From the NCBI RefSeq assembly GCF_040717535.1, contig NZ_JBFEFI010000005.1:186001-250000 (forward strand): DNA of 64,000 nucleotides. The letters are read 5' to 3'. Numbering within the stretch: position 1 is the stretch's first letter; the number at the start of each line of letters is the position of its first letter. The notes beneath the pieces were generated by a model. It saw nothing but the letters and a program-made list of their open reading frames with translations, was not told where the DNA came from and made no database searches. A program made the position numbers and the translations under genes. The stretch comes from Thalassoglobus sp. JC818. GTDB taxonomy: Bacteria; Planctomycetota; Planctomycetia; Planctomycetales; Planctomycetaceae. Below are positions 26,658-35,980 of this stretch, one piece after another.

Positions 26658-27125
26658 ATGACCACGCTGCGAAGGGTTTCGATGGCGGCCGCATTGTTGG
26701 CTGTCGGATATTGTTGCGGACAGGCTCATCTCGATGTCAAAAGCCTCACCGCTCAAGAGGGACAAGTTGGCGTTCCTGACGACACAGCAAACAAAATTCG
26801 AGAAGCGAACCGAAGCCTGATCGAGGCGATGGACTCTCTCCGGTCGGACGGATTGTATGAGTCAATCACGGAAGGCCCGAACGCATATCTGATTCTCTCC
26901 GGCGGCGGTAACGCCCGTGAAGATCTGGAATCAGGCCTCGGCGTCGATCCAGAAACCTTCGCAGGCCTCTATTCTGGCCAGGCTGTGCCGGAAATTCAGG
27001 CGCTGCTTGGTGTCGATGATCAGGGACGTGTCACTTACAACGATGAAGTCGTTCGAATGTATTCCAAGTCTCGCTTGCAACGCGTTCGAGCGAATCGCAT
27101 CAAATTGACGGAAACGTCATTCTGA
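26658..27125 (+). CDS. Small exported protein, unknown
   Basis: A 155-residue protein with a signal peptide (MTTLRRVSMAAALLAVGYCC) and a mostly helical mature part. It contains a conserved-looking VPDDTANKIREANRSL stretch and ends with a basic tail (LQRVRANRIKLTETSF). AAGGAA lies upstream of the ATG at 26658; the open frame begins at a TTG seven codons earlier. It precedes the vWA protein at 27341 by 215 bases on the same strand. I do not assign a function. Confidence 0.7.
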   Translation: MTTLRRVSMAAALLAVGYCCGQAHLDVKSLTAQEGQVGVPDDTANKIREANRSLIEAMDSLRSDGLYESITEGPNAYLILSGGGNAREDLESGLGVDPETFAGLYSGQAVPEIQALLGVDDQGRVTYNDEVVRMYSKSRLQRVRANRIKLTETSF

Positions 27126-27340
27126 AGTTTTGGATCCGGCTATTCCGATCATTCCATCGATTTCACCGTAAGACGAAAACTTGGAAGCGATTCGGGGAGA
27201 ATGTTGGGAATTTCTTTCAAAACATTCCGAGACTCCTTATACAATTTAGTTCCTCTCCGTTTATGGAGTTGGTGCAGCATGTCAACGGTTCTCAACCAAC
27301 ACCATTCGGTTGCGGCGCATTCCCGGAGAACGAAAGTATG

Positions 27341-29815
27341 ATGAACGCTTGGAAATCTTCAGCACTATTGGCGAGCTTCTTCGCCGCGAGCATCTGCTCG
27401 GCGGACGAAGCGATCGTCAGAACGTATGACTCGCCGTATGGCGAGGATTATGCCACCGTTTCGGTTCGAGGTTCATCGGATGCCGCGCTCCGGAAGAACG
27501 TCGACCATGTCGTCCTGATTGATACATCAGCGAGCCAGGTCGGTGAACATCGGGAGATGGGATTCGAAGTTCTTGAGAACTTCCTGACCAATCTTCCCGA
27601 AGGCCATCGCGCCACCGTCATTGCTGTCGACGTGACCGCTCAACCGGTTGTGAATGGCTTCGGCGAACCAGCATCCGTCGCCAGCGCAGCTTTGACTGCT
27701 CTGGAATCTCGCTTCCCAGCTGGAGCGACCAACCTCGAAGCCGGGATCGAAGCAGCAATCGAGGCACTTGATGACAGCAAGTCCGGATCGATTGTCTTCA
27801 TCGGGGACGGCATGAGCGCCGCACACTTGCTGCAACCCCGCGAAGTTCAAGCTCTGACATCGCAGCTCGTTTCGCAACAGATTCCGGTTCACGCGTTCGC
27901 TGTCGGATCGAACACCGACTTGCAGTTGCTCGGAATTCTCGGTCAAGAGACCGGTGGCTTCATCATGCGAGATGAAGGCAATGCAAAATCAATGACCGGT
28001 GAAAAAGCCGGACAGTTGCTCGCCAACGCTGCCACACAAGTTGTGGAATACCCTCAGATCGCAACAGTGACCGGATCGGATGTTGAATTCATCCCATCTC
28101 GTCCACTTCCAGTTCGATCAGACCGCGAAACAGTTTATCTCCTGCACGGTGACCTGAATGCTTCAACGTCCTTCCAACTCGGAAACGAGTCATGGACGCT
28201 CGCAACTGATCGCACCGACGGTAACACCTTCATCAGCGAACTGTGGCGAGTCGGACAGAACGACGACGGCCTGACACTCGGCCTCGCTGGCGACTGGATG
28301 GTGAACCTGGCTCACGAGTCATTCGAGAACCAGATCGCTCGCATGGAAGCCGAAGGCATCGCAGCTCTCAACGGTCAAAACTACGAAGCTGCCGAGAAGA
28401 TCGGTTTCGACATTCAGAACGTCGATCCTGGAAACGTGACAGCTCGAGAACTGATTCAACGTGCTGGCGAACTGCAAAACACTCTGACCGTTCAAGTCGA
28501 CGATTCTGGTGCAGCCCCAACACTGGGAACAGCTCCAGCCACCGAATCATCTGATCCACTCGACGATCGAACACAACCACGCAGCGAAGACTCGATCACT
28601 CAGTTCGAGCAACTGCGAGATGCTGCAACTCAGCGACTTCGCCGGGAAGTGGAATTGCAGGTTGAACAAGCTCGTTCCATCCTCAACGAAGATCCTGACG
28701 TTGCAGAAAGCATTCTCAATCAGGCTCGTGGAGCGATTAAATCAGAACTGAACGTGGACGCTGAAGTTCGCAACCAACTTCTTCGCCTTGTTGCTGACGA
28801 ACTTCAGAACACAATCGCTCAGCGTGAACGCATCATCCTCGAGATCTCAGAACGAAATCGTCGTGAGTCCGAACTGGAAGCACAGCGACGACTGATCGAG
28901 TTCGCCGCAGAACGTGATCGCCAGCTGGAACAGATGGTTGACCGTGTGCGTGCTTTGATTCTCGAAGGATACCACGGAGATCCGGACGCATTCGAACAAG
29001 CTGAAGCAGTCGGACGTGAAGTCCTGAGTGCTTACCCAGGCAGCTCACTCGGCGTGGCTGTCGTGTTCGTCTCAGAAGCTGCTGGTCAGCTCGACAAAGT
29101 TGCTCGCTTGCGTGCTCTTCGCTCGGACCGATTCCTCGCAACACTTTACGAAGTTGAAAAGTCGAGTGTTCCGTTCCCAGACGAACCACCAATTCGTTAT
29201 CCACCAGCAGAAGTTTGGTGGGCACTCACAGAAATGCGAGACAAGTGGAAGTCTGTTGACCTACGTCACAACAGCCCGAACGAACAGAAGATCTACGACG
29301 CCCTCGAAGCTGTCACAAGCTTTGAATTCCCAGGTAACCCGCTGAGCGACGTGATCGACTACATCCGACTTCAGCACGGAATTCCGATCATCTTCGACGA
29401 AGTCGAGTTGAGCAACGAGGGAATTTCAACGGAAGACGAAGTGTCACTCGTGATCTCAGGGATTACTCTGCGATCAGCACTGAAGCTTCTGCTCGAAAAA
29501 CTCGAACTGACTTACGTCATCGAAGATGAAGTCATGAAGATCACGACTGCCTTCAAAGCAGACGAAACCCAGCAGACTCGCGTGTACTCGGTCGGTGACC
29601 TCGTCATGCCAATTCCTCTGCCTCTGACAGGTGGCGGTGGCGGACTCGGCGGTGGTCTCGGTGGAGGCGGCGGCGGACTCGGCGGTGGCGGTGGCCTCGG
29701 CGGCGGTGGTGGCGGATTCGGTGGCGGTGGCGGTGGCCTCGGTGGTGGCGGTGGTGGATTCTTCAGTCTGCCAGCGGAACCTGTTCCAGGGAAAAAAAAA
29801 CCGATTCTGAAGTAG
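27341..29815 (+). CDS. Exported vWA protein with secretin-N-like domain and Gly-rich tail
   Basis: An 824-residue exported protein. After the signal peptide (MNAWKSSALLASFFAASICS) comes a vWA domain (about 50-250) with the MIDAS motif DTSAS and, later, FIGDGMS. A linker, a long charged helical region (about 430-560, QRLRREVELQVEQARSILN) and a small domain resembling the secretin/TonB N-terminal fold follow, with NPLSDVIDYIRLQHGIPIIF and ISGITLRSALKLLLEKLELT at about 675-755. A Gly-rich tract of about 43 residues comes last. It ends shortly after nine adenines. A -1 slip there would join it to the downstream frame. GGAG lies upstream of the ATG. Confidence 0.88.
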   Translation: MNAWKSSALLASFFAASICSADEAIVRTYDSPYGEDYATVSVRGSSDAALRKNVDHVVLIDTSASQVGEHREMGFEVLENFLTNLPEGHRATVIAVDVTAQPVVNGFGEPASVASAALTALESRFPAGATNLEAGIEAAIEALDDSKSGSIVFIGDGMSAAHLLQPREVQALTSQLVSQQIPVHAFAVGSNTDLQLLGILGQETGGFIMRDEGNAKSMTGEKAGQLLANAATQVVEYPQIATVTGSDVEFIPSRPLPVRSDRETVYLLHGDLNASTSFQLGNESWTLATDRTDGNTFISELWRVGQNDDGLTLGLAGDWMVNLAHESFENQIARMEAEGIAALNGQNYEAAEKIGFDIQNVDPGNVTARELIQRAGELQNTLTVQVDDSGAAPTLGTAPATESSDPLDDRTQPRSEDSITQFEQLRDAATQRLRREVELQVEQARSILNEDPDVAESILNQARGAIKSELNVDAEVRNQLLRLVADELQNTIAQRERIILEISERNRRESELEAQRRLIEFAAERDRQLEQMVDRVRALILEGYHGDPDAFEQAEAVGREVLSAYPGSSLGVAVVFVSEAAGQLDKVARLRALRSDRFLATLYEVEKSSVPFPDEPPIRYPPAEVWWALTEMRDKWKSVDLRHNSPNEQKIYDALEAVTSFEFPGNPLSDVIDYIRLQHGIPIIFDEVELSNEGISTEDEVSLVISGITLRSALKLLLEKLELTYVIEDEVMKITTAFKADETQQTRVYSVGDLVMPIPLPLTGGGGGLGGGLGGGGGGLGGGGGLGGGGGGFGGGGGGLGGGGGGFFSLPAEPVPGKKKPILK
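29631..29759 (+). repeat. GGX-coding tandem repeat
   Basis: Imperfect tandem repeats of ggtggcggtggcggactcgg-type units encode runs of GGGGG with L or F. The tract is inside the vWA gene and is likely to change length by slippage. Confidence 0.85.
29792..29800 (+). other. A9 slippery run, possible frameshift site
   Basis: The codons ggg aaa aaa aaa ccg lie 4 codons before the stop at 29813-29815. Slipping back one base at the A9 run gives acc gat tct and so on, and this frame stays open for 493 codons to the stop at 31279-31281. Confidence 0.55.
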
Positions 29816-29858
29816 TCTCCGGGGACCCAGCCCCCCTATTTCAACCAGTTGAAGCTCC

Positions 29859-29907
29859 AGCGGAGCAGCCTGCGGCCCCTAACACGGCCGAAGCTGCTCC
29901 GCTTTTT
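29859..29907 (+). terminator. Terminator-like hairpin after the vWA gene
   Basis: A perfect 10-bp stem, agcggagcag (29859-29868) with ctgctccgct (29894-29903), encloses a second small stem (cggcc/ggccg) and runs into tttttctt. This is the form of an intrinsic terminator, 44 bases after the stop. It lies inside the frame that continues into the next coding region. Confidence 0.7.
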
Positions 29908-29961
29908 CTTGTTCCCCCTACAGGAGCAAAGGACTCATCGTCAGTCTTCAAATATGACGAT

Positions 29962-31281
29962 GTGGAAATGCCCAAGTTCAGTGAGTCCGATGCACTCAAG
30001 AGCTGGGTGAAATTCTTCTCGGAATACCGACCGCAGCCATTGCGAGTGCGGCAATGGGTCATGCGCATGCATCGTCAAAAACAGCATGATCAAGTCATTG
30101 CGTGCCTGAAGGCAGCCTTGATCAATGGGCAATCGCAACCGTGGATGTACGAGGTTCTTGCTCTCTCCATGGAGATCAAGAACTATCCGAAAGAAGACGT
30201 GGAGCGCGTGGTGATGTCGCTCTCAGATTTCGGGGCGGTCAACTTTGAGAACTTGATGTACTCAGCAGCCTACTTGAACAAGTTCGATCGGAAGCAGGCA
30301 GCTCTGAAGCTCTATCGTCAATCATCCAGAATAGCTCCCGAGCGTCATGAACCGTATGTGCTGGGACTCAGTCTGGCAGAGGAAGTTGGAACAGACGAAG
30401 ACGTTGAATGGGCAGCGACAGGTATCCTGACGCACTACTGGTCCAGCAACTTTCAGGAAAAACATCAGCTTGCTGAAGATGCCATCTTGAATCGAATGCG
30501 CAACCTTCGACGCAGCGGAGATTCGGAAACCCTCGCCCGCCTCACCGAAGCCCTGCAACAAGCCAAAGTTCAGGATCTTCAAATCCGGCTCGACTGGAGC
30601 GGGGACGCTGATCTCGACTTGATTGTCGAAGAGCCACCCGGTTCGATCTGTTCTTTCGAGACGCCCCTGACCTATGCAGGAGGAATTCATTTGAACGACG
30701 GGATTGGTCCGGACCGCTCCTTCGAAGAGTACATCTGTCCGATTGGAGTCGCTGGTCGATACCGGATTCAGGTGAAGAACACACTCGGTCGTGTCGTGGG
30801 AAATCGGGCAGTTGTCACGATCACCCGACATGCGAATTCGCCTCAGCAATCAGTCGAGCGAAAGACGTTGAACCTCGATGGCGATGTCGCGAGTCTCGAT
30901 ATCGATCTCGATGCTGGACGTCGAAAACAACCTCGAAAACTCTCCTTGCTCCTGGATTCTCGAACCGGACAAATGCCTCAACGGAATATTCCCCGACAGG
31001 TTGGTCGACCGAGACGGCTGCCCATGACAGATGCACGCATGAACGCTGTCGAAGACTTCAATGTCGCGAGAGATCCATCTGTTCGACGGGCCGGAGCGAT
31101 CGGATTTGCACCTGTTGTTCAAACCTATCTCGATGGCGCAGCTTTACAGACCGGAGCCGTCATTTCTGCAGATCGGAGGTATGTTCGAATCGGTGTCGGC
31201 GTGCAGTTTTCCACGATCACAGGTGTGTCGACCTTTAACTTCCCCGGAGGAACGGTGAACCAAACGCCGTTCGTTCCTTGA
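29962..31281 (+). CDS. DUF2135-like/TPR-type protein; possibly the C-terminal part of the vWA protein
   Basis: A 439-residue frame from GTG 29962. The first half is TPR-like helical (WVMRMHRQKQHDQVIACLKA; AAYLNKFDRKQAALKLYRQS). Then comes a beta domain like DUF2135/YfaP (LQIRLDWSGDADLDLIVEEP, then TYAGGIHLND). The C-terminus is the planctomycete motif found at the ends of large exported proteins (GAIGFAPVVQTYLDGAAL, ISADRRYVRIG, STFNF). It has no signal peptide and no visible ribosome binding site. The frame is open back to 29800, so the true N-terminus may be the vWA protein via a -1 slip at A9. In that case this is one protein of about 1313 residues. The gene for an EEP-family protein follows 8 bases after its stop. 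Confidence 0.75.
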   Translation: MEMPKFSESDALKSWVKFFSEYRPQPLRVRQWVMRMHRQKQHDQVIACLKAALINGQSQPWMYEVLALSMEIKNYPKEDVERVVMSLSDFGAVNFENLMYSAAYLNKFDRKQAALKLYRQSSRIAPERHEPYVLGLSLAEEVGTDEDVEWAATGILTHYWSSNFQEKHQLAEDAILNRMRNLRRSGDSETLARLTEALQQAKVQDLQIRLDWSGDADLDLIVEEPPGSICSFETPLTYAGGIHLNDGIGPDRSFEEYICPIGVAGRYRIQVKNTLGRVVGNRAVVTITRHANSPQQSVERKTLNLDGDVASLDIDLDAGRRKQPRKLSLLLDSRTGQMPQRNIPRQVGRPRRLPMTDARMNAVEDFNVARDPSVRRAGAIGFAPVVQTYLDGAALQTGAVISADRRYVRIGVGVQFSTITGVSTFNFPGGTVNQTPFVP

Positions 31282-31289
31282 GATTGAAC

Positions 31290-32327
31290 ATGCCCGAACG
31301 TGATCCTCAGCAGCAATCCGCGCGGACTATTTCTGCATGGTTGACCGTGGAGAAATTGAAGACTGTCAATTGGCTGACCGTAATCTCGGCATTGGTCGCT
31401 GTTGCAGTTGTCATCCCCACGGTCTTGTCACTGATGGCCCGGTGGTTTTGGCCGCTGGATTTGTTGACTCATTTTCGAATTCAGATTGCAGCGATCCAAT
31501 TGGCCGTCGCCGCAATCCTGCTCCTGATCGGTCGCTTCAAAATTGCGATCATTCCAGTTGTTGCGTTGATCTGGAACGTGACATGGTTCGGTGAGTATCT
31601 CATTCCTCACCGTCAGGTTGACGAGACTTCTGTCCAAGTCGATGAGTCTGATCTCACGTCCAATAAACTGAGAGTCATGAGTGTCAATGTCTTTACTCGT
31701 AACCGAAATCACGACCGATTGATCGAAGTTATTCGCAAGCACCAGCCTGACATCGTGCTCATTCTCGAGGTCAACGACCGATGGAGCCGAGCTCTTCAGC
31801 AACTAAACGCCGACTACCCGCATTCGTTGCATTCGCCACGTGAAGACAACTTCGGAATGGCAGTTTTCAGTCGCATTCCGTTCATCGAGTCTGGCTTTCA
31901 ACAGATTGGCCGAGCATCACTGCCGATGTTTCGCGGACAAGTACAACTGGATAGTGAGCGTATCGAAATTCTTGGCTTTCATGTGTTGCCTCCAACCCGT
32001 ACGGAAGGAGCAATGTCGCGGAACGAAGACCTCGTTGCGATCGCTCAAATTGCGGAAGAATCGCCCCATCCGATGATCGTTCTCGGCGACATGAATTGCA
32101 CTCCCTGGTCGCCATACTTTCGAGACGTCTGTCGCACCGGAAAATTGCGAGATTCACGAATCGGCTTTGAGATCTCCGGGACCTGGCCCGCGGGGAATCC
32201 ATTCGTCCGGCTGCCGATCGATCACATTCTGGTTAGCCCGGAATTCTCCGTGACAAGCTTCTCAAATTGCAACAACATCAGCAGCGATCATCTCCCGGTC
32301 TTGGCGACGCTCCGACTGGCAAAGTGA
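31290..32327 (+). CDS. Membrane-anchored endonuclease/exonuclease/phosphatase family protein
   Basis: A 345-residue protein with three N-terminal membrane helices (about 30-108) and a C-terminal endonuclease/exonuclease/phosphatase (EEP) domain (about 122-345). Visible EEP features are RVMSVNVFTRN, IVLILEVNDRW (metal Glu), then PMIVLGDMNCTPWS (Asp/Asn) and the final SSDHLPVLATL (Asp-His). EEP members act on DNA, phospholipids or phosphate esters; with this topology the domain probably faces the periplasm, and the substrate is not known. It starts 8 bases after the previous stop, so the two are translationally linked. A TTG at 31278 is an unlikely alternative start. Confidence 0.85.
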   Translation: MPERDPQQQSARTISAWLTVEKLKTVNWLTVISALVAVAVVIPTVLSLMARWFWPLDLLTHFRIQIAAIQLAVAAILLLIGRFKIAIIPVVALIWNVTWFGEYLIPHRQVDETSVQVDESDLTSNKLRVMSVNVFTRNRNHDRLIEVIRKHQPDIVLILEVNDRWSRALQQLNADYPHSLHSPREDNFGMAVFSRIPFIESGFQQIGRASLPMFRGQVQLDSERIEILGFHVLPPTRTEGAMSRNEDLVAIAQIAEESPHPMIVLGDMNCTPWSPYFRDVCRTGKLRDSRIGFEISGTWPAGNPFVRLPIDHILVSPEFSVTSFSNCNNISSDHLPVLATLRLAK

Positions 32328-32463
32328 CCTAACAACTCGACATTTCGCTCTCGTAACTCCAGGTCGCTGCGCGATCGAATCGGGACTGACCTTGACGGTC
32401 TCATCGGGCAGATGCAGAATCACGTTGGATGAGAAGTCAGGATTATTCTCACGGGGGTTCACG

Positions 32464-33438
32464 ATGCTTCGAACGACACTGGTTTTGCTGCTCCTCGGAT
32501 GTGCCTCTTTCGCTGTGGCACGGATGGACAACCATTCTGAAGTTCAACCGATTCCGGAGACTGCCGACTCCGAGAGTGATCAAGATGCCGTATTCAGACA
32601 ATTGAGCGATGTCGAGCCACCGCAGGAACGGCTGATCGGGCAGGTCTTCTCTGGGGACCTGTTTGAACCGAATTCCGAAGATGCTTCCGAATTCTCTCAG
32701 GCTGTCCCAGAACCAAACTTCGATGCCCCATCGTTGCAATTCGACCCGCTGCCGCAGAACAAACCAGCGGACGACTCACTTCCAGCCACAACGACTCCCG
32801 AACCGAGTCCAAGTGAAGACTCAACCGAACAATCTCAGCTGCCGATCTGTATCATTCTCAATGCTCCTGCCGGACTCTCTCCCCGCGAAACTGTAAAGTC
32901 CGAAATGGTCTCCTCTCCTCGCAAACGCTCGGTGGAAGAGACGTATATGGAGGGAGGAGTTGCTCGGACCGTCAAACGACACGTGATCGAAATGGTGCAG
33001 AAACCCGTCGAAAAGATTGTAGATGGGGCTGCGATGATCCGTTGCGAGAGTTTCCGTTCGGATGTTCGGTCGAATGACGATGGCGAACAAGTCGTCGAAC
33101 TTGAAATCGATGGCGAGCTCATCTTCAAAAATTCGACGTTCACCATTCACGCAGATTCTGCGTCGTTAAAGGATGGGAAATTCGTCTTTCGGAATGCCAA
33201 CATCCAGAGTCAAGACTCGAAAATGCAAGCCACCGAATTGACTGTTGACTTCACTGCTCATCGAGTTCAGATCGGAGATCTGCCTGCTGCGAGCCCGAAC
33301 GACGGCCTGATGCCGATTCCAACCCCTGTCCCCTCTTATGAACCAGCCCGAGGCAGAGCTCCGTCGCCGCTGAATTCGTCCTTACCGGAATTGACCCCAG
33401 TGAATTCGAAGCCGGGCGACTTTCAACCTCGTTTCTGA
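32464..33438 (+). CDS. Exported protein with LptA/OstA-like region and Pro-rich linkers
   Basis: A 324-residue exported protein or lipoprotein (signal MLRTTLVLLLLGCASFAVA; the LLLGC could be a lipobox). A Pro/Ser/Glu-rich linker runs to about residue 135. From about 180 to 290 a strand-rich region (AAMIRCESFRSDV, FKNSTFTIHADSASLKDGKF, IQSQDSKMQATELTVDF) resembles the beta-taco repeat of OstA/LptA-type proteins. I offer that only as a possibility. A second Pro-rich tail follows. The start is chosen at 32464 because the signal peptide begins there and gggggttcacg lies upstream. The frame is open to 32392. Confidence 0.65.
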   Translation: MLRTTLVLLLLGCASFAVARMDNHSEVQPIPETADSESDQDAVFRQLSDVEPPQERLIGQVFSGDLFEPNSEDASEFSQAVPEPNFDAPSLQFDPLPQNKPADDSLPATTTPEPSPSEDSTEQSQLPICIILNAPAGLSPRETVKSEMVSSPRKRSVEETYMEGGVARTVKRHVIEMVQKPVEKIVDGAAMIRCESFRSDVRSNDDGEQVVELEIDGELIFKNSTFTIHADSASLKDGKFVFRNANIQSQDSKMQATELTVDFTAHRVQIGDLPAASPNDGLMPIPTPVPSYEPARGRAPSPLNSSLPELTPVNSKPGDFQPRF

Positions 33439-33638
33439 ACCGATTCTGTAAATTCTCAGCCATCCTCGGAAAAGCTCACTCTGACGAAGTCTGTCTTCGC
33501 ATTGCGCGAGAATTCTTGAGTCCCGTTTTCGTTTGACTGATCGGCGAAAGTTCGGAGTCGTCAACGCGGGAACAACTGCGTATACTTAGCTATCTGAAAG
33601 GTTGTTTACTTGTTGCCCCTTCGTGATGGGGAATGAAA

Positions 33639-34019
<381 letters not shown>

Positions 34020-34056
34020 AGATTCGTCGCTTTAGACTGATCAACTCACACGTGCA

Positions 34057-34091
34057 TGCCCGGCGTTCAATTTGCAAATGAGCGTCGGGCA
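34057..34091. terminator. Hairpin after the GroES-like gene
   Basis: tgcccggcg and cgtcgggca can pair with one G-U pair around a 17-base loop. No strong T run follows, so a terminator role is only possible. Confidence 0.3.
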
Positions 34092-34313
34092 TTTGCACAG
34101 ACAAGTTTTAGAACAGCCCGAGAATGGCCATCGATCCAGAATTACGGAGAACATTCTGTGGGCCAAACGCTGACAGCGTAGAAGTCGCACTTTCGTTTCT
34201 TTAGAATTTGCGCGAACCATCTGGGCGATTGCAGTATCCTTTCCGGCTTAAAAACCGACTCATACCAGTGGTCGACCGATTTCTTTTTCTTCAGCGAGTA
34301 GAAGTTCAATTCA

Positions 34314-34769
34314 GTGACATCTGACGACACGAACTCCCAGCAGACTGCATGTGAACACAACCTGGTCGTTCGTCGCGCCCAACCTGAAGACATTGAACGG
34401 ATCGATCTCTTTCTCGCCGATTTCGTAGCGGCTGAGCGCATTCTGCCGAGAACCATCGACGAAATGGAACAGCTGATCCCGACTGGGTTCGTCGCCGAAG
34501 TGAATGACCAGATCGTGGGGTTTGTTACCCTGGAGATCTACTCAAAGAAGCTCGCAGAAGTCCGGTCATTGTGTGTTCGGCCGATCATGCAGGGTCAAGG
34601 AATCGGGAAGAGACTCATCAACGCATGCATCGATCTCGCGAGAGAACGCAACGTCTTTGAGGTCATGGCGATTACCTCCACCGATCAGTTCTTCCTGAAC
34701 TGCGGCTTCGACTTCACACTCCCCGGCGAAAAGAAAGCGCTCTTTCTTCAAACCCGTGACGCTCCCTAA
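34314..34769 (+). CDS. GNAT acetyltransferase, ArgA-like
   Basis: A 151-residue single-domain GNAT acetyltransferase. The acetyl-CoA loop is VRPIMQGQGIGKRLINACID. The C-terminal VMAITSTDQFFLNCGF and KALFLQTRDAP resemble the GNAT half of N-acetylglutamate synthase (ArgA), the first step of arginine synthesis. Free-standing short ArgA forms are known in some bacteria, so that role is plausible but not proved. It begins at a GTG (34314); no stronger start exists near the N-terminal strand LVVRRAQ. No arginine genes lie nearby. Confidence 0.75.
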   Translation: MTSDDTNSQQTACEHNLVVRRAQPEDIERIDLFLADFVAAERILPRTIDEMEQLIPTGFVAEVNDQIVGFVTLEIYSKKLAEVRSLCVRPIMQGQGIGKRLINACIDLARERNVFEVMAITSTDQFFLNCGFDFTLPGEKKALFLQTRDAP

Positions 34770-35015
34770 AGCCGGCTATTCGTGTCAGCATCAATTCCGT
34801 CGTTCACCGCTATTCGAGGACGACGAAGTATGAAGACCATGTGAGTCGATGGCTCAGATTGCATTCAGAGCCCGTCGATCTTGAACAACCGGCAGCGATG
34901 ATGCTTTCCGAGATGGTTGTTGACACCGAACAGAGACGTCTAGAATTGACTCAGAAACAAGCTGCCCTCGCGAGCAGCTTCAATCTTCTTCGGAATCGAG
35001 ATAAGCGAGATCGAT

Positions 35016-35582
35016 ATGAAACAGCTACTCACTGCTGCGGTTCTTTCTACGTTCGTTTTTGTGCTGGCAACTCCGGGTGTCGCTGAGGAGGCAAATGTGC
35101 TTCAAGGGAAAATGAAATCACTGGACGGTGAAACTGTCGACCTGTCGACATACGACGGCAAAGTGGTCATGGTCGTCAACGTGGCCAGCAAGTGCGGTGC
35201 GACTCCACAATACGAAGCACTGCAGGATCTGTATGAGACATTCAAAGATGACGGGTTGGTCGTGATCGGATTTCCCTGCAACCAGTTCGGCAGTCAGGAG
35301 CCGGGAAGCGCTGCCCAGATTCGCGAGTTTTGTACCTCAAAATACAGCGTGACTTTTCCATTGATGGAGAAGATCGAGGTCAATGGGGAATCAGCTTCTC
35401 CGATCTACAAAAAACTTGTGAAGTCGGACACAAAACCGAAAGGCGCCGGTCCAATTGGTTGGAACTTCGAAAAATTCCTGATCAATCGAGATGGCGTAGT
35501 GATTGCCCGATTCGGAACGTCAACTCAGCCAGACGACGCGGAAGTTGTCTCCGCAATTCGTGACGCACTGAAAAAGAGCTAA
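35016..35582 (+). CDS. Exported glutathione peroxidase-like protein
   Basis: A 188-residue glutathione peroxidase family protein of the cysteine type, with a signal peptide (MKQLLTAAVLSTFVFVLATP). The catalytic set is present: Cys60 in NVASKCGATPQY, Gln94 in NQFGSQEPG, Trp149 and Asn150 in GWNFEKFL. It therefore reduces peroxides with thiol, probably thioredoxin-like donors, in the periplasm. A second Cys88 in FPCNQ and Cys106 could act as resolving residues. It precedes the 1712-residue fusion protein on the same strand, 398 bases away, with no clear link. Confidence 0.95.
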   Translation: MKQLLTAAVLSTFVFVLATPGVAEEANVLQGKMKSLDGETVDLSTYDGKVVMVVNVASKCGATPQYEALQDLYETFKDDGLVVIGFPCNQFGSQEPGSAAQIREFCTSKYSVTFPLMEKIEVNGESASPIYKKLVKSDTKPKGAGPIGWNFEKFLINRDGVVIARFGTSTQPDDAEVVSAIRDALKKS

Positions 35583-35980
35583 GCACGGATCTCTTTTCAC
35601 CACTCACCGTTTCGTCGTCTGTTCAGCCACCACGACGACAAGGTGAGAAACGAAACACAGAGATGGTGCTCTGTACTGGAAGTCGCGCGAGATGGAGTTG
35701 TTTCGCGCGGCTTCTTCCATTTTCTGGCGAGAATCGAAATGTGTTCTACGCAGCAGCGATGGCACTTCGAAACGCTGCGAATTCTTCGAACAGTGGCAGC
35801 GACGCAATTCTTCAAGTCCACTGAGAGTGTTTGGTTGCCGGCAGAAACTCAATCTTCTGTCTGGTAGGCGCCAACCAATGTCGTTCTCTACAATCTCGAA
35901 ACGAATCAATTCTTGAACATATTTCGAAGCGGTGACTGCGCCGTGAGTTCGATCAAAGAAATGACAGTGTGAGGTTGTCG
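35583..35980. other. Gene-free spacer
   Basis: 398 bases between the peroxidase gene and the large fusion protein gene. Short frames here lack binding sites. Only a weak cgtcgtc/gacgac repeat near the 5' end is seen. Confidence 0.35.

Noticed and set aside
29631-29759. Tandem repeat considered as a CRISPR or minisatellite outside genes
   Set aside because: It is in frame and codes for a Gly-rich tract of the vWA protein, so it is a coding repeat.
34841-35086. 81-codon plus frame before the peroxidase
   Set aside because: Overlaps the peroxidase signal peptide in another frame and has no start signal.
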